64,000 bases of DNA from Phaeodactylum tricornutum CCAP 1055/1 (GCF_000150955.2 NC_011679.1:558001-622000), one strand, 5' to 3'; counted from the stretch's first letter, positions 22,199 through 32,627 are shown. The notes: generated by a model not told the origin, from the sequence alone. Translations and numbers: made by a program.

Positions 22199-23374
22199 AT
22201 GCCCAGTCGAGATTCAGGGACGGTTCGACCGAGGCATAGCAATGATTCAATACACTCACCATCGCCCATGACTGCCTCGATGGGAACCGCTTCGCCTCGC
22301 AGAACGGCAAGCTCCGAAATACCACCAGACGATTCCATGGGGCATTATTCACACCCACAGTATCACGGACCTCCTCCTAGCTACGGCTATCCGCATCAGT
22401 TCGGATTGTCTGGTTATCCTCCTATGCACGCAACCGGTGGGTATTCTAGTGGTCCCTACGTTCCTGGAAGTATGCCGCACCCGGGGTACGGAATATCCTA
22501 CGGAGCGTACGGCCCGCGCCCTTCTTACCTTTACGGCCCTGGGGCCTACGATCCCACTTACTTTCCCGAGCAGCAGTCTCGAATCTCTCCCCCCAAACAG
22601 GGCTCATCATATCATGGCGGACCAGGACCGCATCATCCGACGTATATGCAACACATGACAAGCTCTCCGCCCAAATCCAGCCCAGACGCTCGAGCAGAAT
22701 CAAAAACACCCAAAGCCCTGGATAATTTAGAAGAAGATCGTCTGAAGGCTGCGAAACTTGCTGAAGAGAGTCTTTCGGATGTGAAGCCGATCAAAACGGA
22801 TTACCACTTTTTCGTGCTAGAGAAAATGAAAGAAATGAAGTTGTTAGCAGAGCAGGAAGTACGAGAATCAATGAAAGATAAGGGGAAGAAAGTTGATTCG
22901 TACCTGTTGAACTCAAATCTTAACACTCGTCTAATGCGAGCTTGGGAAAAGCTCCCGACAGAAGAACGCACCTTGTATATGAAAAAGGAAGAAGACGACC
23001 GTCGTCGCTTCATGGATGAGGAAGAAGTTGCAAGTCGGCACTGTGCAACGCTTACATCTCGTCATCAGGGCCCTTCTCTGTCGAAGAAACCCCTAGAAAG
23101 GCGACTTCAAGAGGCGGTGGACGAATCAAAGAGCGAAGCGTTTTCAGAATTCTCCGATGCATCCTCATCAGCAGATGGCCCAGCGAAACACACGACAGAA
23201 CCGACTCGATTGGAAGAGTCGCCCGCCAAGAAGCACAGGACCGAGAACGAACTCGTCACAGCAAAAAAAGATGACGAATCGAGTTCGGAAGAAAAATTGA
23301 ATGGGGCCACCGCTGCACTAGACGCCAAAGACATAGTTGATACAACCGGGGATGAAGCTTGTGAAGAAAAGTAG
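22199..23374 (+). CDS. HMG-box-like DNA-binding protein
   Basis: A 391-residue protein from the ATG at 22199 (MPSRDSGT). The first half is low complexity, rich in Pro, Tyr, Gly, His and Ser, with many GYG/PSY/GPY tripeptides. From about residue 195 there is an HMG-box-like stretch: PIKTDYHFFVLEKMKEM, then about 30 residues, then LMRAWEKLPTEERTLYMKKEEDDRRRFMDE, which has the W-x-x-L-x-x-E-E/K-x-x-Y pattern of helix 2 and 3. The C-terminus is acidic and Ser-rich with a PAKKHR basic patch that could be a nuclear localisation signal. Chromatin or transcription factor role is inferred from the box; I do not recognise a named orthologue. Confidence 0.6.
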   Translation: MPSRDSGTVRPRHSNDSIHSPSPMTASMGTASPRRTASSEIPPDDSMGHYSHPQYHGPPPSYGYPHQFGLSGYPPMHATGGYSSGPYVPGSMPHPGYGISYGAYGPRPSYLYGPGAYDPTYFPEQQSRISPPKQGSSYHGGPGPHHPTYMQHMTSSPPKSSPDARAESKTPKALDNLEEDRLKAAKLAEESLSDVKPIKTDYHFFVLEKMKEMKLLAEQEVRESMKDKGKKVDSYLLNSNLNTRLMRAWEKLPTEERTLYMKKEEDDRRRFMDEEEVASRHCATLTSRHQGPSLSKKPLERRLQEAVDESKSEAFSEFSDASSSADGPAKHTTEPTRLEESPAKKHRTENELVTAKKDDESSSEEKLNGATAALDAKDIVDTTGDEACEEK

Positions 23375-23679
23375 CTTGTCTGTCGTATATTAAGGACATT
23401 GTATTACATAGGTGTTGTATGAAAGGGGTACAAATATATGCTTGACTGAATTACAAAAAAATGTTTTTACCGATAAGCTCCTCACAGTCAAAGGGTACTT
23501 CGGCAGCAATATCATAGGGTTTTCCACTAGATTACCATCAGAAGCAGTCGCTCGTACTTTGCATTTGCGATTTTACGGCTCGTTTGGATATGATGCCATA
23601 GCCGGCTCACAATCGGTCAAAAAATAAGGTTTTCTTGTCGCTCTTACGGCGGGACGATGAAAGCGTTAGTATATTTGTC
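23375..23679. other. Promoter region of LETM1-like gene
   Basis: 305 bp. TCACAGTCA, the reverse complement of TGACTGTGA, lies at 23482-23490, about 190 bp before the start codon. Nothing else seen. Confidence 0.45.
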
Positions 23680-24909
23680 ATGTATCGGCGGGTATTGTCA
23701 ATTTTTGCAAATGAGCTTTCAAAGAAGTGTCCTAATAAGATCATCTCTGACTATGGGCTTCGTATTGGAATACGTTATCGCTCCCTGCTTGTAACACATG
23801 GAACACTTTACACGAGAGGCCCAAAGAGCAAGTCGCCCGTGGCCTCGATACGAAAAGAATCGAATGGAAAAAGAGTCGTCGACGTTGACTGGAGACCCAT
23901 GACTCTGCAAGAACGGATCAAAGAGTTTCCAGCATCTGTTAAGCGACTCTGGAAGCACTATGAGCTGTATGGGAATATCCACAATGCGAGTAAAACCAAA
24001 AGGAATGCTTGGTCGAGTGATAGTCCACACAACACTCCCCTGCACCAAGGCAACATCGGAGACAACCCTTACCCGATCCACCATCTCAAAAATCGTCCAG
24101 GACTGGTTCCTCGTCGCCAATATGAACAACAACGTCAGTTCATCGAAGCTTTAAAGTTAGTTTCACCAACCGTTCTTGTCTGGATCCTACCCATTGTCGG
24201 AACTATTCCGATGGTTTTGGCGGTTGCTGCTCCTCGCCAGCTATTGTCGCGACACTTTCACAATGACTTCGAGGTGGCAGAATACGCTCGGCAAGAATTT
24301 TCTCAGCGGCTACAACACTTTCAAACCAGCGCGAAGTTGTTTCAAGATCTATTTGGCGAGCCGCTGCGAAGCCTCTTGTTGGAAGGAAACGGCGACGCGG
24401 CCGGGCCTATCCTTAATGCATTACCTCTCCTTACACCGTTTGGGAATCCAGCCAACAGCCGAAAAGCCACGATAGCCATCGACGGACTTTCGGGGGGCTA
24501 CTTGAAATCTTTCGCTCTCTCTGTTGGAGTTCTTCAATCGCTTCCGCGAGGATGGGCTCCAAAGATTCTGGAGGTCCTGCCCCATTCCTATCTGAGGTTT
24601 AGAATTCAGGATCTTGCGAAACGAGTTTCGCTGGACGATAGCTTTCTGCTCTACGAGCGTCATCACGAGAACAACTGCGCATCGCTAACCGAGGAAGAGC
24701 TCCTAGATGCGGCTCTTTTGAGAAATCTACCAGTAGATGTCTCGTTCGGCGAAATGCGGACGTGTTTGACGAATCATTTGCAACTAGTGGCCTCCGTTCG
24801 ATTAAGCCTCCAATACGATCCAGCCGATGAAGTGATTGGTTTGTGGACTCTTCACTTATCTTTGATCAGGCACTTCTTGCAAGCAGCATGGAATCCAAGG
24901 ACCAAATAA
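23680..24909 (+). CDS. LETM1-like mitochondrial inner-membrane protein
   Basis: A 409-residue protein from the ATG at 23680 (MYRRVLSIFANEL), a basic amphipathic start fitting mitochondrial import. Around residues 75-90 is FPASVKRLWKHYELYG, and after a linker comes the family core: RRQYEQQRQFIEALKLVSPT, one transmembrane helix (LVWILPIVGTIPMVLAVAAP) and RQLLSRHFH, matching LETM1 proteins in which a helix before the ribosome-binding-like domain spans the inner membrane. The C-terminal soluble part has the LETM1 pattern LTEEELLDAALLRNLPVDVS...LTNHLQL. LETM1 family members handle K+/H+ or Ca2+/H+ exchange and membrane organisation. It lacks the long C-terminal EF-hand/coiled-coil tail of animal LETM1. 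Tail-to-tail with the next gene, 33 bp apart. Confidence 0.78.
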   Translation: MYRRVLSIFANELSKKCPNKIISDYGLRIGIRYRSLLVTHGTLYTRGPKSKSPVASIRKESNGKRVVDVDWRPMTLQERIKEFPASVKRLWKHYELYGNIHNASKTKRNAWSSDSPHNTPLHQGNIGDNPYPIHHLKNRPGLVPRRQYEQQRQFIEALKLVSPTVLVWILPIVGTIPMVLAVAAPRQLLSRHFHNDFEVAEYARQEFSQRLQHFQTSAKLFQDLFGEPLRSLLLEGNGDAAGPILNALPLLTPFGNPANSRKATIAIDGLSGGYLKSFALSVGVLQSLPRGWAPKILEVLPHSYLRFRIQDLAKRVSLDDSFLLYERHHENNCASLTEEELLDAALLRNLPVDVSFGEMRTCLTNHLQLVASVRLSLQYDPADEVIGLWTLHLSLIRHFLQAAWNPRTK

Positions 24910-24942
24910 GTATAATATAGTTCACAGTCAATACTATGACGT

Positions 24943-26882
24943 TTAAAACTTGGGTTCAATAATTGTCGTCAGAATACCGTGATCGCTTGGAAAGTCAAGA
25001 GTCGGGAAAGCCATGTCCTCGACATACTCGCGTTTCCCAGTGTTATCCTTCCATGTCCTGACAACTTGAAAATCATCCTTCGGGAACAAAATAAAATCCT
25101 TGGGATTCACATCTCCGTTACTGCGTTTCTCATCTCGCCGACAAGCTTTGTTAAGCTGAGGTTGTAGAAAGGTGCGGGCGTTAAAAGTAGTATAGTTTTT
25201 CGGATCAGGCACGTCACCCCAGCACGAAGTCAGGCCATGCTTGACGTACGACTTCCCAAAATCCAAGACATCTTGCTGACTATCAGGAATCGCTTTTTCG
25301 TAAGTATTGGCATCTAGACCAAAAACTAGACGATGTGAGACGAGTTTTGAGTCCGCACCCATTGCTTTCAGGATAGCGTCCACCACGGGCTTGGTAGCGA
25401 GACCGTTTGTGTCTCCGTGAAATGAGGCAACCACAAACGGCACGTTGTCAATACTTTTGGTCGTGACAGCGAGAATGTCTCCGTTGGATACCGGTATGTC
25501 CTCATCCTTAGGAAATGCCGCTTCCACTTTTGCTGTGATCTCTTCGATTGCTCCATCCGGAAACGTTGAGCGCTTTAAACAAACAACGGAGTTTTGATCT
25601 CGCACAGCGTCCAGATTTGCGGGCGCGATGATATGGAACTTCTTCCCGATTGCCGACTTTCGCGCTTGATCAATTAAACTAGCGGAGACTTCTTGCAGAG
25701 TAATTATATCGGAGTCCATGTAGTGTTTTTCCATGATCTTGAGTGTATTTGGGACCTTTTGCTTGTTAAGCGCTTGAACCATGGTTCGCTTTAAAGGTTG
25801 CCACGTATCCGGAGTCGAAACAGTATTCATCATGTGAACGAGAATTGCGTCAAAAATGGCTCCACACATTGTTTGCAAAGGAAGAGAGTCTTTCTCTTCT
25901 TCCTCAGTAACGGCTTTGTACTTGGAGCGTTTGATCTTTTGAAGCATTTGGTAAGGCATCTGTTCTTGTACTACATCACCCTTGCCTTTAATCTTCAATT
26001 TAGTATCGAACATGAACGAACTCCACTTCTCCCACCAAATTTCCTGAGAACTTAGATCGTCTTCGTACATGTTGATAATCGTTGGACGGAACACCATGTT
26101 GCCATCTTCCGTATTTATGGTATTCGTCATTCGATCTGGCATCGATGCCAGACGTTTGAGTCCTAGCAAACCGTCTTTCATGAAACCTTCGACGATCGTG
26201 CGCTTGGAAAAATCATTCTCCCAGTATGGCTTGACGGATTGCCAACCTACGCTAGTCATGCGTGCATCCAACTGATCAAACATGCTCTGTGAAAAGACTT
26301 TTGGAACGGCCACATCTTTGTCACCCGGAGAATCCAAGAATGACTCCACCTTGACCATGAGATCCTCGTATTCCTTGTTGTAGGTAATCCAGTACTCGAA
26401 GGGATTGTTGTTGATAGCCGCAATATTCCAAGTAGATACCTGCAGGCGACGCCCAGCCTTCGACATGGCCGCCATACCCAACGTCGCGTTGCCGAGAAAG
26501 CTGCGTGCCCCACCTATCATTCGCAACCAAACAATCGCGTGTGAGAAAAAGCTCGCGGAATCGAAAGGAATCAAGAAAGGCATTGGCTGGGCAGACCGCC
26601 CGCATTCATCAAATACGAACCCGATCGGTACAGGAAAGCCGTGTAAGCCACGGTGGCTAGTAGTACGAGCCCGATTTTGTTGCGGTAGACCGAGAGATTG
26701 CCGTTGGCTCGCGGTCGGGTCGCCGCGTTGGTACCCCCCGTTATTCCACGCGCGTAGGCGATGACCGGACGGCGACTGTAGGCCATGGACGAACCCGTAC
26801 TGTAGCGGCGGAGTTTCGGGGAGACTTCTTGCTCTTCCTCGTGTTCGTGAGTAACGGGTCGGTGACGAAGGCTTCGGGACAT
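24943..26882 (-). CDS. Membrane-anchored endonuclease/exonuclease/phosphatase (EEP) family protein
   Basis: Proposed exon 1 is 26882-26621 and exon 2 is 26513-24943, with a 107-bp intron (GTTCGT...ATAG; an alternative donor GTCTGC lies 15 bases later in the same phase). The product is about 610 residues. Exon 1 starts MSRSLRHRP, is basic, and has one helix IGLVLLATVAYTAFLY: a type II anchor. Exon 2 carries a full DNase-I-fold set: VSTWNIAAINNN, IITLQEVSA, VVASFHGDTNG, FGLDANTY and FPSDHGILTT, so it should be a metal-dependent phosphodiesterase or phosphatase of unknown substrate. An insert of about 200 residues separates the first two motifs. The unspliced frame continues to 26934 but only with a GTG start and unlikely peptide. 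A second possible first exon lies at 27177-27396. Confidence 0.7.
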
Positions 26883-28226
26883 TCAATGAAACGATCCTGC
26901 CACACACCCGAGACTCTTTACATTGGAGTGGCACTGCCGAGGCCGTGGGTCCAGAAAACGAAACGACGTTGCCCTGTCCGTGAACGAACGAGGGATGGCG
27001 GTCACGAGATTTGGCGAGGATCTATCAAAAGGGTGTCATCTCTATGTCATAGTTTAGGACCATAAAGTCGCATACGACAAAAGGGATTGTCTACGCAATA
27101 CAGACCGTTGATCATATGCGACAACGAACGAAGAAACAAGCTCACGTAAATCAAATTTGAACGAAAAGAAACGTACCTTCCGCTGGCTTGTCGACTCTAT
27201 TTCCACAATACAGCAGCCCAAGGATAGCCAAGGCGATGGCAATGGTCCCGGCTACCGAGAGTCTTCGACGGCCCAAATAAGTCGAAAATATTGAGAGTTT
27301 CTTCTCTTTGCCATCCCCTTTGAGGAATGGTTGTTGCTCGACAACTGATTCGGGATCAATGGATCCCTCGGTGCGACCAATTTGAAATGCAGCCATGGGT
27401 GCACTTGAAGGAATAGAAGGTTGCGGTTACTTTCTGTTGGTGCAGACAAGCGCATTCGCGACAGAGCCCCAGAAAGCTCAATGTCACGATTTTACTGGGT
27501 GATTGACTGTGAATCGCGTTTTGACAAATTGCACGGGAGTGTTCTGTCTCACGTAACGTACACGGTAACGACTATGTAAAAATCTCATCTACGTCGAAGG
27601 ACCCGGACCTAAACTCTTCTTCCCCTCGGAAGCAGAGCAGACCAAATGTTGGCATGCAAATGTTGTTGACGTGAAATTCTCATTTCTCCCCAGTAGACAT
27701 TCCTATTTACTTCCTGGAGTGTAGATATAGCAGTTCTGTGTGTTGCTTTGTTCTAAGTTGTGAACTTGCTTCACATTGAATTTCTAGCTACTTGCAACAT
27801 CAACATGCCAATCTTTTGTACGACATTCTTTCAATTGTAGCATCCATTGTGTTTGTTATGTATTCAGTCATATAACCATTTGCCGCATTACTTGATATTG
27901 GTCTGGGTAAGTTTGCTTATGTTTTGTCAGTGACTGTGATTGTGAGAGTTTTCTCTGTCAGTCATTGGCGTAGCTTGCACTTTGGACTTATATATTGGAC
28001 CATAGAGCCCTAATTTGCATGTGCTCACGCGGGCTCGTCTGCTTTCGCTCCACCTCACTCTCATCAATGCAACATGAATGAGACCACAGTAAACTTCGAA
28101 CGACAAGAGAGCACACGAGAGCGCTGCTCGAAACAAGTCTGAGCTACAAGAAAAGTAAAGAGTGATCGACTCAAAGCCAGGAAGGTTCGACGTTCACGAG
28201 CTACAACGACCTTTGTTCGCTTGAAA
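26883..28226. other. Intergenic region between EEP gene and FMC1-like gene
   Basis: 1.34 kb holding a probable alternative exon (27177-27396). The rest has no supportable gene. Two TGACTGTGA elements occur: 27504-27512, about 110 bp before the alternative exon on its strand, and 27931-27939, about 290 bp before the FMC1-like start. 27600-27930 is AT-rich with no visible feature. Confidence 0.45.
27177..27396 (-). CDS. Candidate first exon encoding a signal anchor
   Basis: From the ATG at 27394-27396 (MAAFQIGRTEGS) the frame encodes 73 codons plus one base and then meets a strong donor, GCG-GAA-G/GTACGT. The peptide has an acidic-basic head and a single transmembrane helix (LSVAGTIAIALAILGLLYC) followed by GNRVDKPAEG, so it looks like a type II anchor. 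The donor phase (one leftover base) is the same as that of exon 1 of the EEP gene downstream on the same strand, and joining to the acceptor at 26513 keeps the frame. The exon may therefore be an alternative start of the EEP gene. The other option is a separate small membrane protein read through the donor (81 codons, ending at 27151). Confidence 0.45.
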
Positions 28227-28592
28227 ATGGCCGCGCAATCAAAGTCTTCCAAACGCGTATTGCGAGGAATACTCCGATTGAGTCGGACACCGCCCTTATC
28301 CAAAGAGCTTGCCAAGAAAGAACCCGTGCAGAATACCCATCTCAACCCTACCCGTGCTTTCATATTGAAACGTTACCGATCAGCGCAAAATATTACCGAT
28401 AAAGAGGAGATTGCCAAACTGAAAGCGGTAGCTTACGATTATCTACAATTGCAAAAAGACCTAACCGAACGGGCAAGATTATACGACCTGGACCGAGGAG
28501 CAGAAGTGGTCTTTACACCCAAAGAAATGAGTCGCCGCGCCGCCGCTAGGTCAGGTCTACAGCTTCCCAAATTAGATCCCGACCTTGAGTAA
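28227..28592 (+). CDS. FMC1-like mitochondrial ATP synthase assembly protein
   Basis: A 121-residue basic protein from the ATG at 28227 (MAAQSKSSKRVLRGILR). The layout LRGILRLSR, a helix with AFILKRYRSAQNITDKEEIAKLK, a YDYLQLQKDLTERARLYDL helix, and the ending SGLQLPKLDPD resembles FMC1 of animals, where LRGLLREL, a K-AFRAHR-V-T helix, TYLCLLRSIRKH and VGLKLP appear in the same order. FMC1 (LYR-like) helps assemble the F1 sector of ATP synthase in the matrix. The resemblance is by eye over a short protein, so alternatives such as another LYR-type assembly factor remain open. Confidence 0.5.
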   Translation: MAAQSKSSKRVLRGILRLSRTPPLSKELAKKEPVQNTHLNPTRAFILKRYRSAQNITDKEEIAKLKAVAYDYLQLQKDLTERARLYDLDRGAEVVFTPKEMSRRAAARSGLQLPKLDPDLE

Positions 28593-28758
28593 CGCAATGC
28601 CATTATACGCTGCCTACGTGGTCTATCCGCTTCGTTCACAACAGGAAAATAGTGATCACAACAATATCGGGATGCAATGTAGCAGCTTTAGGTAGCAATG
28701 CTTACCTTTCAAGTGCTTGAGGGAAGCAACGCAGATGACATCACGCCGCCGATTTAAA

Positions 28759-29781
28759 TCATTCCATTTTCTCCTTTTGGCTTTTCTCGTACCGTTTGAC
28801 AAGGAGGCGTTGAAGCATTCGTGGACAAAGTAGCCTCATCCAGATCGCTGCCTTGGCCGAGGTCCCGGCTGCAACCACCAATTCTGCTTGATTAGCTGAG
28901 CAGGACTCAAGAACTTGGACCGCTACGTCATATGGATCTGCACCAGCCGCCGTGGTCTCATCCATCTTTCCATGATTTCCGCCATCTCCAGTGATAGCGG
29001 ATTTGGAAAGATTTGTTCTTATATATCCAGGCGAAATGGTATGCACGGAGACTCCGGAGGAGGCCAATTCTGCTCGTATACTTTCGCAGTAGCCTTGGAC
29101 CGCAAATTTGGAAGCTGCATATGAACTTCGATTCGGAATGCCGACTAGACCCTGGACAGAACTGATCCAAATGATTTGACCGCTCCCATTTTGAATCATT
29201 GCGGGTGTCACCGCTTTTGCAAAATAAGCGCCTGCAAGAAAGTTTATCTGCATAACCTTCCGATCAACATCGGGCAACGTATCAACGAACCGCGATCGTG
29301 AAGAGACCCCTCCATTGTTTATAAGCACTTCAATCCCTGTGGGTTGTGCAAGATCCAAAACTCTTGCTGCTGCCATTTTTACTTGCTCTGGATCGGACAA
29401 GTCGCAAACGACTGTGTGTAATTCAAATATAGGGTTGCTAGAAACTTGACGACATTCTTTGGCAAGTCCTTCCAACGCCAATTCACTCCGTCCTGACAAA
29501 ATTAAGGACCTTACACCACATTCGGAAAGCTGAAGTGCTAGTGCTTTTCCAAGTCCCCCCGTTGCGCCAGTCAGAAAGACTGACTTGGTATTGAAATCGG
29601 CGGCAGCAGACGCCCGTACAGATTTCCTCATCTTATGTTCCCGGTTACCTTGACAATGCTTGGAAGATGGCTTCGACTGAGTCATAGAACCGGATCGATT
29701 TGACAGGAATGAGGATAAGGCAAATACCGAATCATGTAGCCAAACGAAAGAGAAAAAGGTGACGATCTTCGGTGTGAACAT
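28759..29781 (-). CDS. Short-chain dehydrogenase/reductase, DHRS7B-like
   Basis: A 340-residue SDR. After an N-terminal hydrophobic segment (about residues 6-27, possible signal or anchor) and a Ser/Lys linker, the Rossmann motif TGATGGLGKALA is followed by NNGG (in place of NNAG), the catalytic Ser in IISS-type WISSVQG, and Y-AAS-K (YAASKFAVQGY), then the SPGYIRTN loop. These are the classical SDR catalytic residues (Ser, Tyr, Lys). The order and the C-terminal helix with basic end resemble DHRS7/7B-type membrane SDRs that act on lipid or steroid ketones; the substrate cannot be read. It is divergent from the spermidine synthase gene with a 598-bp gap. Confidence 0.85.
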   Translation of the reverse strand: MFTPKIVTFFSFVWLHDSVFALSSFLSNRSGSMTQSKPSSKHCQGNREHKMRKSVRASAAADFNTKSVFLTGATGGLGKALALQLSECGVRSLILSGRSELALEGLAKECRQVSSNPIFELHTVVCDLSDPEQVKMAAARVLDLAQPTGIEVLINNGGVSSRSRFVDTLPDVDRKVMQINFLAGAYFAKAVTPAMIQNGSGQIIWISSVQGLVGIPNRSSYAASKFAVQGYCESIRAELASSGVSVHTISPGYIRTNLSKSAITGDGGNHGKMDETTAAGADPYDVAVQVLESCSANQAELVVAAGTSAKAAIWMRLLCPRMLQRLLVKRYEKSQKEKME

Positions 29782-30379
29782 TCGGAGGCAGCTCCACTAA
29801 TCCTATTTTGACGATTTGTGCTCCACAACCACTATCAGCTTCGTTCATTCAACTTTCGTCTGTGGCGTAACAATCTGTTGGATTTCTGGGATCTCGGCTG
29901 TTTATATGTTGGGGCAATTCATTACTGTCGTAGAGATATATTGAGATAATTGGTATCCCTTAAAAGACAAAAGATAAGACATTTCCAAGAACGTCGACAA
30001 TGAATGAGACTAACAGTAACTGTCAAGGATAGCGATCCGAAGCAAATTCGATCAGATTTTATGCCAAATGAGAGCACAGGTGAGTCTGAAGAGCACAAGC
30101 TAACTGTAAACAGGTAACGCTAGGTGAAACGTAAATTTCAACAGTATAAGTCTTGAACAAACAGATGAAGCTATTCCAAATCATTCGTATTTACGGGTGC
30201 GAGCCATCGTTGTGTTATATGGGCACTCATGGAGCACACGGACCCACAACTACGATATTGTCATGATCCTTTTTCTCTCGACGGTGAAAAACGAAAGCCA
30301 TTGATTGGCCTTGCGTATATTTCTCAAAGCAGTGTTTTTACAGATTGCTACAACTCGCGCACCGAGCATTCGAAGTAAA
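29782..30379. other. Divergent promoter, SDR / spermidine synthase
   Basis: 598 bp between divergent starts. TAACAGTAACTGTCA at 30011-30025 and TAACTGTAA at 30101-30109 lie in the middle, 230-370 bp from both start codons, and fit the recurrent TRACTGTRA family. No gene seen. Confidence 0.45.
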
Positions 30380-31363
30380 ATGAACGGAGTCGAGCGAAAA
30401 GGAGGAATATATCCGGGAGTTTCTTCTCAGGGGTGGTTCACTGAAACAGAAAACATGTGGCCGGGTCAAAAATTTTCGTTGGCGTTGGACGAATTCTCAA
30501 CCGATTCTGTTATATTCTACGAAGAAACAGCTTTTCAATCTATTTTGGTCTTCCGATCGGCTCAATATGGCAACGTTCTGGTACTCGATGGTGCGATTCA
30601 ATTAACCGAACGTGATGAATTTGCATTTCATGAAATGATGGTTCATTTACCACTGTGTGCGCACTCAAACCCTCAACGCATTCTGATCGTCGGAGGCGGA
30701 GATGGTGGCATACTGAGAGAGATATGTCGACATGACTGTGTAAAAGAAATCGTGCTCGTTGAAATAGATCCAGTTGTGATCCAAGTCTCGAAAAAGTTCT
30801 TCAGCAACTCGACAGCGACGAGATTCGACGACCCGAGATTGCGAATCATACATGCCGATGCCGCCGATTTCTTGAAAGATCAAAAGGACGCATTTGATGT
30901 CATCATTGGCGACACTTCTGATCCGGTTGGACCGGCAACGTCACTTTTCCAACCTACTTTCTACGAATCTATGCATGAAGCCCTACGTGATCAAGGAATC
31001 ATTTGCATGCAAGCGGAAAGCATGTGGATCCATTTGGATCTGATCTCGGACCTGGTTGCATGCTGCGATGATATGTTCGATCACGCTGAATATGCATCAA
31101 CTATGGTTCCAACCTATCCTTGTGGTCAAATCGGTTTCGTTCTCGCACGCAAAGGGAGTCGGCGATCATGCAGAAGCATTGCACGCCAGCCCATTTTTGA
31201 AAGTGACTTAAAATGGTACAGTCCTGCCCAACACCGGGCCGCTTTTACCTTGCCTCCCTTCGTCACCGCAAGATTAGAGGAATTTGTGAAGGGCGATGAA
31301 GTTGGAGAAGATGAGGAAGAATATCGGTGTTTTTTGGCAGACCCCAAGTGTAGCATATTGTAA
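30380..31363 (+). CDS. Spermidine synthase (aminopropyltransferase)
   Basis: A 327-residue protein from the ATG at 30380 (MNGVERKGGIYPG); the frame reaches 30305 only via TTG. It transfers the aminopropyl group of decarboxylated SAM to putrescine in the cytosol. Visible signatures: the N-terminal W-F-TE...WPGQ-FSL beta-strands, LVLDGAIQLTERDEFAFHEMM, the SAM-binding LIVGGGDGGILREI, LVEIDPVVI, the DAADFL stretch, and IIGDTSDPVGPA with the catalytic Asp loop. PTYPCGQIGF near the end is also typical. The DTSDPxGPA form favours spermidine synthase over thermospermine synthase. Tail faces the secreted EEP gene 68 bp away. Confidence 0.93.
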   Translation: MNGVERKGGIYPGVSSQGWFTETENMWPGQKFSLALDEFSTDSVIFYEETAFQSILVFRSAQYGNVLVLDGAIQLTERDEFAFHEMMVHLPLCAHSNPQRILIVGGGDGGILREICRHDCVKEIVLVEIDPVVIQVSKKFFSNSTATRFDDPRLRIIHADAADFLKDQKDAFDVIIGDTSDPVGPATSLFQPTFYESMHEALRDQGIICMQAESMWIHLDLISDLVACCDDMFDHAEYASTMVPTYPCGQIGFVLARKGSRRSCRSIARQPIFESDLKWYSPAQHRAAFTLPPFVTARLEEFVKGDEVGEDEEEYRCFLADPKCSIL

Positions 31364-31431
31364 AGGCCTTATTGACTGTCCGAAGCATTAGCTAGCGTTA
31401 GGCTGTATTCGTTTTAAATTAAAACTTCTTG

Positions 31432-32373
31432 CTAAGCTGCGAGTGTCGGCCTTCGGATCGAAAGCGTTGCGCCGATTGGAAGATGGTCAGAGGGATGATT
31501 GTAGGAGGGCCAAGCCGCTCGTTTAGTTTCAGACATGTCTGCATGCGATTTCCAGGTCGATATCGGCTCTAAAGCGTCAGATATCCATATGTAATCAAGC
31601 ACGTAGCCGTTAGTGTATGTCATGCGAGCTAGCCCATCTTTGGGAGGTCGTATCCTGTACGCATCCAAAAGAGGAAGAAGTGGAATATTGATGACTTTGC
31701 GCTTTGACAACTGGTGTCCTCGCGGTAGTTTACCATGTTTCAGCAATTTGTACACAGGATTGCTTTGCAGCATGTTGAAATCTCCCGCCATAAGTATACA
31801 AGGGTCAGAAGTCTCGTTCTTAAAACAATTGACGTGATGGTTGATCCTTTTCATAAGGGATTTTGCCTGATTAAACCGTGTATTATCGCAGTCATCGCCT
31901 CTGCCAGCTTCCAAATGCACATTTGCTAAAAAGATTGTGTTTTGGACTGTCTGTAATACCACTATCAAAGCCCTAGATCGCGATTCAGTGGCAACAATGT
32001 CGGCAAAGTCGCATTTTACAAGAACCGCCGAGGCAATGGGATGGTTCCTCGTAACGTTTTGCAGGACACAGTTGTAGCCTAGCAGCCGCAATTCAGCTGC
32101 AAAAGAGTCCCACAGGTCAATTTGCACTTCTTGTAGACAAACAATTTCCGAATCGGCCTTTTGAATCTCCTTCACAATCAATGGCTTGCGGTAGGTCCAT
32201 TGCAAATATGTCGGGTCTGTCGCGAAGAATTTTTCGGTTCGGGCATAAACTGGAGCAAGAAGATTCCAGCTAACTATACGGAACGACTTGGTCACCACCG
32301 CTGGAATGCATGGAAGCAAGCACAAGGCCAAACTAAGACAAAGTGTTCTAGATCGCCCAAGCTCTCTCTTCAT
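31432..32373 (-). CDS. Secreted or ER EEP-fold phosphodiesterase (CCR4/PDE12-like)
   Basis: A 313-residue protein. Residues 1-27 form a signal peptide (RTLCLSLALCLLPCIPAVV). The EEP motifs are complete: IVSWNLLAPVYA, IVCLQEVQIDLW, LANVHLEAG, LMAGDFNML, DYIWISD and PSDHLPIGATL. The WNLLAP and CLQEV forms resemble CCR4/nocturnin/2'-phosphodiesterase enzymes, but a signal peptide is unusual for that group and points to secretion or the plastid/ER route. No ASAFAP motif follows the signal peptide, so plastid import is not suggested. It is not closely related to the EEP protein at 24943-26882. Start is a clean ATG. Confidence 0.78.
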   Translation of the reverse strand: MKRELGRSRTLCLSLALCLLPCIPAVVTKSFRIVSWNLLAPVYARTEKFFATDPTYLQWTYRKPLIVKEIQKADSEIVCLQEVQIDLWDSFAAELRLLGYNCVLQNVTRNHPIASAVLVKCDFADIVATESRSRALIVVLQTVQNTIFLANVHLEAGRGDDCDNTRFNQAKSLMKRINHHVNCFKNETSDPCILMAGDFNMLQSNPVYKLLKHGKLPRGHQLSKRKVINIPLLPLLDAYRIRPPKDGLARMTYTNGYVLDYIWISDALEPISTWKSHADMSETKRAAWPSYNHPSDHLPIGATLSIRRPTLAA

Positions 32374-32627
32374 GGTCCAGCATTTTTATGTTTGATCTAG
32401 AGAGTCAGGCAATTGACATGCGATGTGAGACGGGCATCCGCATTTTTCGTCAGTCTGACATTCCGTCTTTTTCATCAACATAAGCAATCAAGGCCCTTGT
32501 GCTTCGCAAGCGAGCTATAAAAATAGATACAGAAATTTCCGACGACAGACAGAGTTTCCATCCGCGTTGACCATCCGATGCACTTTGGGGCTCACATAGT
32601 GTTCCGTGGTAATTAAACGTATGCACC

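Noticed and set aside
24922-24930. TCACAGTCA between the 3' ends of the LETM1-like and EEP genes as a promoter element
   Set aside because: It lies between convergent genes, so this copy does not fit the promoter reading and is kept only in the count.
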